A stretch of 8,747 nt of DNA from Pseudomonadota bacterium (GCA_021795255.1 JAJYPQ010000139.1:1-8747), one strand, 5' to 3'; numbered from the stretch's first letter, positions 1 through 6,690 are shown. Numbers and translations are program-made. Notes: generated from the sequence alone by a model not told the origin.

Positions 1-189
1 GAAGAATGGCTAGGCGGATATAAACGTGATGGAGAGACTTGGACGACGTTCGATGCCCTACGTAGCCTACTCCGGGACCGCTTTCGGCTGCTTGAAGGCA
101 GCCCCTTTGATGTGCCGTTTGTCATCCGCGAGACCGCCCGCAAATTTCAGCACTCACTGGCCCAGGTGACGATATGGGAACGTCTGTGA
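1..189 (+). CDS. ovoA: OvoA C-terminal methyltransferase domain (3' end of gene only)
   Basis: An open frame runs from the first base to a TGA at 187-189, giving the last 62 residues of a protein whose start lies outside the window. The tail contains WLGGY near residue 4, then DG, a Leu-rich helix, and the closing signature PFVIRETARKFQHSLAQ followed by an aromatic W-E-R end. I recognise this from memory as the end of the putative 4-mercaptohistidine N1-methyltransferase domain found at the C-terminus of OvoA, the 5-histidylcysteine sulfoxide synthase of ovothiol biosynthesis. That domain is thought to methylate the imidazole ring of the thiolated histidine using S-adenosylmethionine. The fragment does not show whether the synthase domain is fused upstream or encoded separately. 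It lies 90 bases upstream of the peroxiredoxin-glutaredoxin gene on the same strand. An alternative is another class I methyltransferase with a similar tail. Confidence 0.7.
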   Translation, partial: EEWLGGYKRDGETWTTFDALRSLLRDRFRLLEGSPFDVPFVIRETARKFQHSLAQVTIWERL

Positions 190-191
190 TC

Positions 192-208
192 GCGGCGACG
201 CCGCTTTT
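192..208 (+). terminator. possible weak intrinsic terminator after ovoA
   Basis: Three bases after the ovoA stop there is an all-GC hairpin: GCGGC (192-196), loop GAC, GCCGC (200-204), followed by TTTT at 205-208. The stem has only five pairs and the T-run only four bases, so termination would be partial at best. If it works, it partly insulates the following redox genes from ovoA transcription. If not, ovoA and the redox genes could be co-transcribed. Confidence 0.35.
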
Positions 209-279
209 GCGGACATCTTTAGCCCTGCTCACCCAACATACCATTTCCAACACACGTCCATACCGATAAGGAGTTTTTT

Positions 280-1023
280 ATGTCGCATGCCAATAAGGAA
301 GGTCAGCGTGTTCCCCAGGTCACCTTTAAGACCCGCTCGGGGAGCGACTGGAAAGACGTTACGACCGACATGTTGTTTAAGGGCAAGACCATCGTCGTGT
401 TTGCCCTACCCGGGGCCTACACCCCAACCTGCTCATCGAGCCACGTACCGCGCTATAACGAATTAGGGCCAGTGTTCAAAGCCCATGGTGTCGATGAGAT
501 ACTTTGCCTCTCGGTCAACGATGCCTTTGTCATGGAGGCTTGGAGTAAGGATCAAAACGCGGAAAACGTCCGCTTTATTCCCGACGGCAACGGTGAGTTC
601 GCGGCCGGGATGGGAATGTTGGTCGACAAATCCGACATAGGTTTTGGCAAAAGATCCTGGCGCTACTCAATGTTGGTAAAAGATGGCGCCATCAAGAAGA
701 TGTTTATCGAGCCCGACAAGCCGGGCGACCCGTTTGAAGTGTCCGATGCCGACACCATGCTGTCTTACATCGATCCGAAAGCCAAGGGGCCCGAATTCGT
801 CACGATCTTCACGCGTGAGGGCTGTCCCCATTGCTTTCGCGCCAAGTCTCTGCTAAACGAGCGGGATATCGCTTTTGAGGAGATCAAAACCGGTCAGGGC
901 ACCGGGGTCTCCTCGCGAACCCTGCGCGCTACGACCGGCCGTTCTACCGTGCCCCAGGTTTTTATCGGCGGTCGGCACATCGGCGGCGCAGATGACCTTG
1001 CACGCTACTTGGAAACGAAATAA
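280..1023 (+). CDS. peroxiredoxin-glutaredoxin hybrid (glutathione-dependent peroxidase)
   Basis: This is a complete 247-residue fusion of a Prx5-type peroxiredoxin (about residues 3-165) and a glutaredoxin (about 172-247). The peroxiredoxin part has the PGAYTPTC active-site loop with peroxidatic Cys51 and a conserved Arg at 128 in the SWRYSM segment. The glutaredoxin part has the redox motif CPHC (182-185), the cis-proline segment TVPQ (223-226) and the GGADDL glutathione-binding turn (235-240). Family knowledge (Haemophilus influenzae hybrid Prx5, Chromatium glutathione-amide peroxidase) says the enzyme reduces H2O2 and small organic peroxides, with GSH regenerating it through the built-in glutaredoxin. 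It is cytosolic, with no signal peptide. The start is fixed by TAAGGAG at 267-273, six bases before the ATG. The next gene, 65 bases downstream, is glutathione reductase, which would supply the GSH. The CPHC centre differs from the CPFC or CPYC I expect in this family. Confidence 0.95.
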   Translation: MSHANKEGQRVPQVTFKTRSGSDWKDVTTDMLFKGKTIVVFALPGAYTPTCSSSHVPRYNELGPVFKAHGVDEILCLSVNDAFVMEAWSKDQNAENVRFIPDGNGEFAAGMGMLVDKSDIGFGKRSWRYSMLVKDGAIKKMFIEPDKPGDPFEVSDADTMLSYIDPKAKGPEFVTIFTREGCPHCFRAKSLLNERDIAFEEIKTGQGTGVSSRTLRATTGRSTVPQVFIGGRHIGGADDLARYLETK

Positions 1024-1053
1024 GACCCAGACCGGGGTCCCGGTATCTGAGTC
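1024..1053 (+). other. imperfect hairpin between the peroxiredoxin-glutaredoxin and reductase genes
   Basis: Directly after the peroxidase stop codon the sequence can fold into one stem. GAC (1024-1026) pairs with GTC (1051-1053), CAG (1028-1030) pairs with CTG (1047-1049), and ACCGG (1031-1035) pairs with CCGGT (1040-1044) around a GGTC loop. There is one C/A mismatch and an AT bulge. No T-run follows, so it is not a classical terminator. It could shield the 3' end of the upstream message or set the ratio of the two proteins. The regulatory role is inference; the pairing is visible. Confidence 0.4.
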
Positions 1054-1088
1054 CTGTAGACACTTGGCCACCTTCCGGAGGACCGCGT

Positions 1089-2438
1089 ATGCCTGGGCAT
1101 TACGATCTTATCGTGCTAGGCGGGGGTAGCGGCGGTATAGCGACCGCTAATCGCGCGGCCCGCTACGGCGCCCGATGCGCCCTTGTCGAGCCAGGACCTC
1201 TGGGTGGAACCTGCGTGAATCTCGGATGCGTGCCAAAAAAAATACTCTGGAACGCTGCTACCATTCAAAACAGCATCGATAGAGCCCCAGACTACGGCTT
1301 TCCCGGGTTTTCGGGAAGGCTCGACTGGGCCACCCTTAAATCGACGCGCGATGCCTATATTTCCCGGCTCAACGATCGGTACGGCATGGGTCTTTGCGAT
1401 AACGGCGTGGACCTCCTACGCGGCTATGGGCGATTTGTCGATAGCCGTCATGTGGCGGTAGGGGACCAAATCTATGACGCGGAACACATTGTCGTGGCCA
1501 CAGGCAGTCGCCCGCTTGTGCCGAGTATTCCGGGGGCCGACTGGGGCATCACCTCTGATGGCTTCTTTGGCCTAGAGGAACGCCCTCAGAGAGTGGCGAT
1601 CGTGGGAGCGGGTTATATCGCCGTGGAGCTGGCCGGGGTTCTCAATAGCCTCGGGGCCAAGGTCTCACTCGTCCTACGTCGGAAACACTTTCTGGATCGT
1701 TTCGACATCATGTTAAGGGAGGGCCTTATGGACGCCATGATGCGCTCTGGAATCGACATGCTGACCCATAGGCACATCACAGAGGCCCGGAAAGACTCCT
1801 CGGGGTTTTCGCTTATCGCGCGCGATGGCGAAACCCTGTCGGGTCTTGATGGCATTATATGGGCGATCGGTCGCACGCCCCAGAGTACGGATTTAGGGCT
1901 CGCGGCGGCCGGGATTAGCACGGATAGCGATGGTTATATCGTGGTCGACGACTATCAAAACACGACGGCTTCCGGGGTGTATGCCTTGGGTGATGTCGCA
2001 TCGCGAGCCGCCCTGACCCCGGTTGCCATTGCCGCCGGTCGCCGGCTTGCTGATCGGGTGTTCGGCGGCATGACAGACAGGCACCTCGATTACAGCCAAA
2101 TCCCTACGGTTCTTTTCAGCCATCCCCCTCTAGGCACGGTCGGTCTCACCGAGGACGAAGCCCGGGAACGCCACGGTAAGGACGGGATAAAGGTCTATCG
2201 CACCGAGTTTACGCCCCTTCTACACGCCTTCGCCAAAGACCCCGACAAGACCGCCATGAAGCTGATCACCGTAGGCCGCAAGGAAACCATTGTCGGCCTC
2301 CATATCCTGGGCGAAGGCGCCGATGAAATGCTTCAAGGGTTCGCGGTCGCCTTGCGTCTTGGGGCCACAAAGCGCGACTTCGACGATACCCTTGCTATTC
2401 ACCCGACAAGCGCCGAAGAGCTTGTGACCATGCGTTAG
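1089..2438 (+). CDS. gor: glutathione-disulfide reductase (FAD, class I)
   Basis: This is a complete 449-residue pyridine nucleotide-disulfide oxidoreductase of normal glutathione reductase length. In order it shows the FAD-binding GGGSGG (11-16), the redox-active [13 protein letters not shown] with Cys42 and Cys47, the second FAD contact ATGSRP, the nucleotide-binding GAGYIAVE (173-180), the third FAD contact YALGDV (298-303), and the dimer-interface active site with His438 and Glu443 in IHPTSAEE. It reduces GSSG to GSH in the cytosol. Of the two arginines that hold the NADPH 2'-phosphate in E. coli Gor, the first is kept (Arg197), but the second position is Asp203 with Arg204 right after it. 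The start is set by GGAGG at 1077-1081. It follows the peroxidase gene by 65 bases, so the two probably form an operon. In Chromatium the same gene pair works on glutathione amide, so that substrate cannot be excluded here. Confidence 0.95.
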   Translation: MPGHYDLIVLGGGSGGIATANRAARYGARCALVEPGPLGGTCVNLGCVPKKILWNAATIQNSIDRAPDYGFPGFSGRLDWATLKSTRDAYISRLNDRYGMGLCDNGVDLLRGYGRFVDSRHVAVGDQIYDAEHIVVATGSRPLVPSIPGADWGITSDGFFGLEERPQRVAIVGAGYIAVELAGVLNSLGAKVSLVLRRKHFLDRFDIMLREGLMDAMMRSGIDMLTHRHITEARKDSSGFSLIARDGETLSGLDGIIWAIGRTPQSTDLGLAAAGISTDSDGYIVVDDYQNTTASGVYALGDVASRAALTPVAIAAGRRLADRVFGGMTDRHLDYSQIPTVLFSHPPLGTVGLTEDEARERHGKDGIKVYRTEFTPLLHAFAKDPDKTAMKLITVGRKETIVGLHILGEGADEMLQGFAVALRLGATKRDFDDTLAIHPTSAEELVTMR

Positions 2439-2441
2439 GAT

Positions 2442-2490
2442 CCCCGCCCGAGCCGCCTTTCTGGGGCTTTAAGGCCGTTCTGGGCGCGGG
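2442..2490. terminator. GC-rich stem-loop between convergent genes, possible terminator
   Basis: Between the gor stop and the stop of the convergent small gene, CCCCGCCC (2442-2449) can pair with GGGCGCGGG (2482-2490) as an eight-pair stem with one bulged C. Inside it, AGCC (2451-2454) can pair with GGCT. On the plus strand a T-rich patch (TTAAGGCTTTTT) follows at 2491-2502, inside the small gene. The position between two gene ends suits a bidirectional terminator, but the stem is interrupted and the T-run is not immediately adjacent. Confidence 0.35.
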
Positions 2491-2628
2491 TTAAGGCTTT
2501 TTGGGCTCGCTTGTGCGCGCGCCCTGTCGCGATGCCGAGCCAGCCAAGCCCGCTCCTGGCGCCGCCGGCTTTTTCACTTGCTTGGGTTTTTTGGCTTCCC
2601 GATTTCCGCGTAACTGGCCCTTGGCCAT
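2491..2628 (-). CDS. small Lys-rich basic protein, 45 residues
   Basis: A 45-residue frame on the minus strand starts with MAKGQLRGNREAKKPK and continues through a Lys/Pro/Ala/Gly/Ser-rich stretch to end in EPKKP. The start is supported by AGGAG (2636-2640 on the minus strand), seven bases before the ATG. From memory, short proteins opening MAKGQxRxNxExKKPK occur widely in proteobacteria as conserved hypotheticals; their function is unknown to me. The product is strongly basic, likely disordered, without cysteines, membrane segment or signal peptide. Binding to nucleic acid or ribosomes would fit the charge but is a guess. A longer same-strand frame (2435-2665) overlaps it in another register but has no ribosome binding site and no familiar content. 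The gene is convergent with gor and divergent from srkA. Confidence 0.75.
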   Translation of the reverse strand: MAKGQLRGNREAKKPKQVKKPAAPGAGLAGSASRQGARTSEPKKP

Positions 2629-2633
2629 AACAG

Positions 2634-2642
2634 CTCTCCTTT
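2634..2642 (-). promoter_or_regulatory. ribosome binding site that fixes the start of the small basic protein
   Basis: On the minus strand the sequence AAAGGAGAG lies seven bases before the ATG at 2628. It is a near-perfect Shine-Dalgarno element and is the main argument that the 45-residue frame is translated. Confidence 0.75.
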
Positions 2643-2645
2643 CCG

Positions 2646-2672
2646 ACTATAAGAGCCCTTAGCATACGCTAA
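2646..2672 (-). promoter_or_regulatory. possible promoter/operator upstream of the small basic protein
   Basis: On the minus strand, TATAGT at 2651-2646 resembles a -10 box. Upstream of it lies the inverted repeat TTAGC (2659-2663), spacer ATAC, GCTAA (2668-2672), located where a -35 box would be. No convincing -35 is seen, and the predicted start of transcription would fall inside the ribosome binding site, so the promoter assignment is weak. The inverted repeat could be an operator, since it sits between divergent genes. Confidence 0.25.
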
Positions 2673-2770
2673 CTGCGAGGTGCCCGTGTGTTTACTAGGC
2701 GGCATCATCGAGATCTCCCTCAAACTTCCTTGGACCGTTCCCCGGCAGACCTAACGGCAACGCCGGTATT

Positions 2771-2799
2771 TTGCCAAGGTCATTTTGCACCGCTATACT
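2771..2799 (+). promoter_or_regulatory. sigma70-like promoter for srkA
   Basis: TTGCCA (2771-2776) and TATACT (2794-2799) are separated by exactly 17 bases, close to the consensus boxes. Transcription would be expected to begin about seven bases after the -10 box, near 2805-2806, which is the ATG of srkA. The message would then have essentially no leader. The boxes are seen directly; promoter activity is inferred. Confidence 0.5.
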
Positions 2800-2804
2800 T
2801 TGGC

Positions 2805-3803
2805 ATGACTTCTGACGGCCCGCTCTCGACCACACGCCCCTACGCAGACCTCAGGCCGGAAATCATCTTAAACGCGGCCGAGGCGCTGGATCTGCAACCC
2901 ACGGGCGGGTTCCAAGCCCTCAATAGTTATGAGAATCGCGTCTATAAGGTCGAGACGGATACTGTGCCCTGGGCGATGAAGTTCTATCGACCTGGTCGTT
3001 GGACCGATGCCGCGATTCTCGAGGAGCACCGCTTTACAGAAGAGCTTTGTGAAGCCGAGATACCCGCCGTAGCCCCCTTTCGCCACCGCAATACGACTCT
3101 GTTCACAGAGCAGGGCTTTCGCTTTGCGGCCTTCCCCTGGCGCCCGGGCCGCACGGGCGGTTTAGAAACTGCCGAGGAGCGGGCGTCATTTGGACGCTAC
3201 TTGGGACGATTGCATGGCGTGGGACAGGGGCGCTTTAAAGACCGCCCCACGCTCGATGCCGCCTCCTTCGTGGCACCTGCCATCGCCACGCTGCGTGATT
3301 GTCCGTTCCTCCCAGCCGACCTGCGCACCCCCTTTCTCAGCTCAGCCGAGCGCCTCCATACCGCGATTAAGGCGGCCTTTTCTGCGGTCGACCCGGCCAT
3401 GTTCCGAATTCATGGCGATTGCCACGCCGGGAACGTCCTCTTCAATGGTGAGCACTTCGCGATTGTCGATTTCGACGATTGCCTAAACGGTCCGGCGATC
3501 CAGGACCTCTGGATGCTGCTCCCAGGAGACCACGCCGAACAAGAAGAGGCCCTAAGGGCCTTGATAAGCGGCTACGAACTCTTCCGGTCGTTTGACCGTC
3601 GCGAATTGCGCCTCATAGAACCGTTACGGGCGCTTCGGCTCCTACACTACAACGCCTGGATCGCGCGCCGCTGGCACGATCCCGCGTTTCCGCTCATCTT
3701 TCCGTGGTTTAGCGAGGAGCGCCATTTCCGAGAATTGGTATCCCTCCTCCAAAGCCAGGAGCAGCGCCTGCGGGATCCTCCGATCGAGGTCATCTCTTTC
3801 TAA
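2805..3803 (+). CDS. srkA: stress response kinase A (YihE family serine/threonine kinase)
   Basis: From the ATG at 2805 this gives 332 residues, close to the 328 of E. coli SrkA. The features are LNSYENRVY (39-47), the likely ATP-contacting Lys59 in MKFYRPGRW, ILEEH (71-75), the catalytic loop HGDCHAGN (203-210, Asp205), the metal-binding DFDD (222-225), and the family tail FPWF (299-302) and DPPIEV. SrkA is an aminoglycoside-phosphotransferase-fold protein kinase. In E. coli it protects against stress-induced death and acts with the Cpx and MazF responses. The frame stays open upstream to a GTG at 2688, which would add 39 residues with no family resemblance, so I prefer 2805. That ATG has no Shine-Dalgarno sequence and lies right behind a sigma70-like promoter. 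The gene stands alone here, without the dsbA partner it has in E. coli, and converges on spoVR. Confidence 0.93.
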   Translation: MTSDGPLSTTRPYADLRPEIILNAAEALDLQPTGGFQALNSYENRVYKVETDTVPWAMKFYRPGRWTDAAILEEHRFTEELCEAEIPAVAPFRHRNTTLFTEQGFRFAAFPWRPGRTGGLETAEERASFGRYLGRLHGVGQGRFKDRPTLDAASFVAPAIATLRDCPFLPADLRTPFLSSAERLHTAIKAAFSAVDPAMFRIHGDCHAGNVLFNGEHFAIVDFDDCLNGPAIQDLWMLLPGDHAEQEEALRALISGYELFRSFDRRELRLIEPLRALRLLHYNAWIARRWHDPAFPLIFPWFSEERHFRELVSLLQSQEQRLRDPPIEVISF

Positions 3804-3806
3804 CGC

Positions 3807-3874
3807 CTGGCTCAGCGCCATGACTCACAGCCAGTCCTGTGCCCAGCCTGACCTATCGGCCCAGGGAGACTGGG
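3807..3874. other. intergenic stem-loops between convergent srkA and spoVR
   Basis: The gap between the two stop codons holds two simple inverted repeats. CTGGCT (3807-3812) pairs with AGCCAG (3829-3834), and CCCAG (3860-3864) pairs with CTGGG (3870-3874) around a five-base loop. Neither is followed by a T-run on either strand, so they are not classical terminators. They could still block exonucleases at the two 3' ends. Confidence 0.3.
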
Positions 3875-3877
3875 ACC

Positions 3878-5371
3878 TTAGCTGCCTACGGCCCTTGAGA
3901 CCAAGGTGGAAGAAGACAGATCCAGATGCACATCATACCCCCACAGCGATCGGATGTGGTCTAAGGTCTTCTTCGCCTCTCCCCGATCAAGCGGGTAGTG
4001 ATCCATTTTTCGCAAATGGAGATGCCGGTCGCCCCAACGATTCACTTCTACCACCTCAATGTCGGGAGAGCGAACACCTTCTGCGATTTGTTGAGCAAGC
4101 CTACTGCGCACTTCGCGATAGCCCGCATCGTCGTGGATCGCCGCTACCTCAAATGCGTCCTCATCCGGATCATTAGTCAGTACAAAAAAATGAAAGTCAC
4201 GGATGACCCGCGGGGACAAGTACTGCATAACAAAACTTTCATCCCGAAACTCACGCATCGCAAAATGAATCTGTTTAAGCCAATCCGGGTCCCCTGCAAA
4301 GTCAAACCACCGATAATCCTCATCGGTCGGCGCGACGCAAATCCGTTTGATATCCTGAAAAATCGCAAAGCCGAGCGCGTAGGGGTTTATGCCGCTGTAG
4401 TGGCGGCTATCGAAATCCGGCTGAAAGGTGACGGCCGTGTGGCTTGCGTAAAACTCCATCAATGCTCCGTCGCTGATGAGTCCTTGGGCGTGAAGGCTAT
4501 GTAGAACGTAATAGTGCACAAAACACGCAAAGCCCTCATTCATAATTTTTGTTTGCCCTTGCGGATAGAGATACTGAGCGATTTTACGAACAATGCGTAG
4601 AATCTCCCGCTTCCATGTCTCCAGATGTGGCGCGTTTTTCTCTATAAAATAGACAAGATTTTCCTGCGGCTCTGAGGGAAAGTGAATTTCGTCGAGATTA
4701 ACGGCTGTAGCAGCCCTATTGGGCAATGTCCGCCACACGTCCCGCAAATGTTGCTCCAAGAAAATCGCCCGCTCCTTACGGCGCGCCTCCTCCTCACAAG
4801 CCGATAGCTTCTGCGGACGGGGGGCCCGATCTACGCCGTTGCGATTAATCGCGTGCGCAGCGTCAAGAACATCGGCCACCGTGTCGATGCCATATTGCTC
4901 CTCGCACTGCGCAATATACCCCTTCGCAAACTCAAGATAATCCAAAATTCCTTCGGCATCCGTCCACTGTCGAAAGAACATGTTGTTTTTAAAGAAGGCG
5001 TTGTGTCCAAAGGCGGCATGGGCGATTACCAAAGTCTGCATCATCATGGTGTTCTCTTCCATGAGATAGCTAATGCAGGGGTTACTATTGATGACAAGCT
5101 CGTATGCGAGACCCATCTCCCCGCGGCGATATTGCCCGGACTCAATGGCGCGCTGCTTCCCAAAAGACCAGTGAGGGTAGTACATAGGTAGGCCGGTTGA
5201 GGCGTAGGCGTCCAGCATTTGTTCGGCGCTTATGACCTCGATCTGGTTTGGGTAAGTATCGAGCTTAAGCTCACGTTCCGAAATCACAGCGATATGCTCG
5301 CTAACCGCAGCGATGCGCTCGAACGTCCAATCATTGTCGACAAAAAGCAGGGCTGCGTTATGTGTTGTCAT
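3878..5371 (-). CDS. spoVR: SpoVR family protein (YcgB-like)
   Basis: This 497-residue protein lies within the family range (about 468 in Bacillus, 510 in E. coli YcgB). Recognisable family segments are YPHWSFGKQ (65-73), YELVINSNPCISYLMEEN (90-107), the histidine-rich HAAFGHNAFFKNN (118-130), YLYPQGQTKIMNEGFA (267-282) followed by CFVHYY, and NPYALGF (329-335). SpoVR is needed for a normal spore cortex in Bacillus. In non-sporeformers its biochemical role is unknown, and it is tied to the PrkA/YeaH stress module. It has no signal peptide or membrane segment. The start is supported by AAGAGG (5378-5383 on the minus strand), six bases upstream. Its first 14 bases overlap the end of yeaH, which suggests translational coupling. 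It is the last gene of the triad. Confidence 0.95.
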   Translation of the reverse strand: MTTHNAALLFVDNDWTFERIAAVSEHIAVISERELKLDTYPNQIEVISAEQMLDAYASTGLPMYYPHWSFGKQRAIESGQYRRGEMGLAYELVINSNPCISYLMEENTMMMQTLVIAHAAFGHNAFFKNNMFFRQWTDAEGILDYLEFAKGYIAQCEEQYGIDTVADVLDAAHAINRNGVDRAPRPQKLSACEEEARRKERAIFLEQHLRDVWRTLPNRAATAVNLDEIHFPSEPQENLVYFIEKNAPHLETWKREILRIVRKIAQYLYPQGQTKIMNEGFACFVHYYVLHSLHAQGLISDGALMEFYASHTAVTFQPDFDSRHYSGINPYALGFAIFQDIKRICVAPTDEDYRWFDFAGDPDWLKQIHFAMREFRDESFVMQYLSPRVIRDFHFFVLTNDPDEDAFEVAAIHDDAGYREVRSRLAQQIAEGVRSPDIEVVEVNRWGDRHLHLRKMDHYPLDRGEAKKTLDHIRSLWGYDVHLDLSSSTLVSRAVGS

Positions 5372-6683
5372 GGCGAACCTCTTCGCGTTCAGCGAAAAGC
5401 GTGCGAAAAAGCGGGTAGATATCGGCGGCTTGGGATGCTTTGGCAGTCAGGAGGTCCGGAAAGCGCTGGCCGATCTCGAGATAGATACGCATAAGCTCGC
5501 TTTCGCGTTCCTGATTCACCTCCAAATAATACATATTGCGCAACTGCGGCAGGAGACCCTGCAAACGCGCCTGTACCACGGGGAGATCCTCATTGGCATT
5601 GTCACCATCCGAGGCTTGAGCGAGATAAATGTTCCAATTATCAGGCGCGAAACGTGCCGCTATAATCTCCTCGACCAGGGCCAAGGCCGGCGAAACAAGC
5701 GTGCCACCTCCCTCGCGCGACCCAAAAAATTGCTCCTCAGTGCATTCAGATGCCTCGCTATGGTGCTTAATAAATACGAGCTCTACCGCGCGATATTGAC
5801 GATGGATAAAGAGATAGAGCAACAGGAAAAATCTTTTAGCGAGATCTTTTTCGGTATCTCCCATACTCCCCGATACGTCCATAACACAAAATATCGCAGC
5901 GCTTGTCACCGGAAGGGGCTTACGATCGATGTGGGCGAAGCGCAAATCGGACTCGTCTATAAACGGAATTGCGCGAATCTTTCTCTCCAACGCCCTGACT
6001 TCGGCCTCCAACTCGCTCAAACGACTGCGTTCAATACTCGTGTCCTGGCCTTGCTGCCCTCGCGCGCGTATTTCTTCTTCGAGAACAAGGGTTTGCTCTA
6101 GTAGTTCGTCTAACTCACGCTTCTTTCGCGCCCTCAGTCCTATACGTCGCGCGCGGGCTGTGCGCATGGTGCGCCCGATATGCATGCGTGAAGGACTTCC
6201 ATCCTTAATGAACCCGGTCCGACGCCATTTCTCGACCTCTACGTCCTCAAGGGAGGTCTGGCGCAAATTGGGAAGCGCGAGACCATCGAATAAGAGGGCC
6301 AGAAACTCGTCGGCCGTAAGTACAATCGCGATCTCGTCCTCACCGAGCCCATCTACGCCGCCGCCCGCGTTGCCCTGTTTCCCACTTCCGTCGCCGTCCG
6401 CATCATCCGGCTTCGGAATGCGATCCCCCCGCCGGTATTGCTTATTCCCCGGTAAGACCTGCTCCCACGATGCATCGCGCAGATCGCGCCGAAAGCTCGG
6501 TTCGTGAAGATCTTTAGTCGGAATCGAGATGGGCTGTTCCACATCAAGAATGTCGCTCATGGAGCGCGAGCGGGCCAGTTTCTCTATCGCCGCCTTGATC
6601 CGTCCACGCACACGCCGCTGAAGACGATCCTGATTGGCCGTCGAATGGGCCCCGGAATGGCGCCTGTCAATAATAATGCTCAT
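5358..6683 (-). CDS. yeaH: YeaH/YhbH family protein (UPF0229, VWA-like domain)
   Basis: From the ATG at 6683 this gives 441 residues (E. coli YeaH is 427). It opens with SIIIDRRHSG, matching the family's FIDRR start. Then come an N-terminal domain with SIPTKDLHEP (53-62), a Gly/Asp-rich flexible linker (about 91-117), ALPNL (136-140), a charged coiled-coil-like helix (about 185-237) and a von Willebrand A-like domain (about 262-432). The metal-ion-dependent adhesion motif is present: DVSGS at 269-273, Thr328 in GGGTLVS, and the acidic ASDGD at 357-361. The family is co-transcribed with the PrkA kinase and linked to nitrogen-starvation and stationary-phase stress. The molecular role is unknown; YhbH is a sporulation protein in Bacillus. 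An upstream in-frame ATG at 6737 would add 18 residues but lacks a ribosome site. It lies 83 bases after prkA and overlaps spoVR by 14. Confidence 0.94.
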   Translation of the reverse strand: MSIIIDRRHSGAHSTANQDRLQRRVRGRIKAAIEKLARSRSMSDILDVEQPISIPTKDLHEPSFRRDLRDASWEQVLPGNKQYRRGDRIPKPDDADGDGSGKQGNAGGGVDGLGEDEIAIVLTADEFLALLFDGLALPNLRQTSLEDVEVEKWRRTGFIKDGSPSRMHIGRTMRTARARRIGLRARKKRELDELLEQTLVLEEEIRARGQQGQDTSIERSRLSELEAEVRALERKIRAIPFIDESDLRFAHIDRKPLPVTSAAIFCVMDVSGSMGDTEKDLAKRFFLLLYLFIHRQYRAVELVFIKHHSEASECTEEQFFGSREGGGTLVSPALALVEEIIAARFAPDNWNIYLAQASDGDNANEDLPVVQARLQGLLPQLRNMYYLEVNQERESELMRIYLEIGQRFPDLLTAKASQAADIYPLFRTLFAEREEVRHDNT

Positions 6684-6690
6684 AGTCGCT

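Noticed and set aside
190..279. Promoter or OxyR site ahead of the peroxiredoxin-glutaredoxin gene
   Set aside because: No convincing -35/-10 pair at proper spacing and no recognisable OxyR motif could be read in this stretch.
2435..2665. 76-codon minus-strand frame over the small basic protein
   Set aside because: A different register from the 45-residue frame, without a ribosome binding site. The 45-residue frame has both a strong site and a familiar N-terminus.
2688..2804. N-terminal extension of srkA from a GTG at 2688
   Set aside because: The 39 added residues do not resemble the family, and the start at 2805 gives the normal length. It remains the main alternative if the promoter at 2771-2799 is not real.
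3998..4504. 168-codon plus-strand frame
   Set aside because: Antisense to spoVR, with no family resemblance or start signal.
5313..6101. 262-codon open frame on the plus strand
   Set aside because: It is antisense to yeaH and the start of spoVR, both strong family matches. It has no recognisable domain or ribosome site and is a by-product of codon bias.
5929..6507. 192-codon plus-strand frame rich in Ser, Arg and Pro
   Set aside because: Antisense shadow of yeaH; the composition is typical of a reversed frame.
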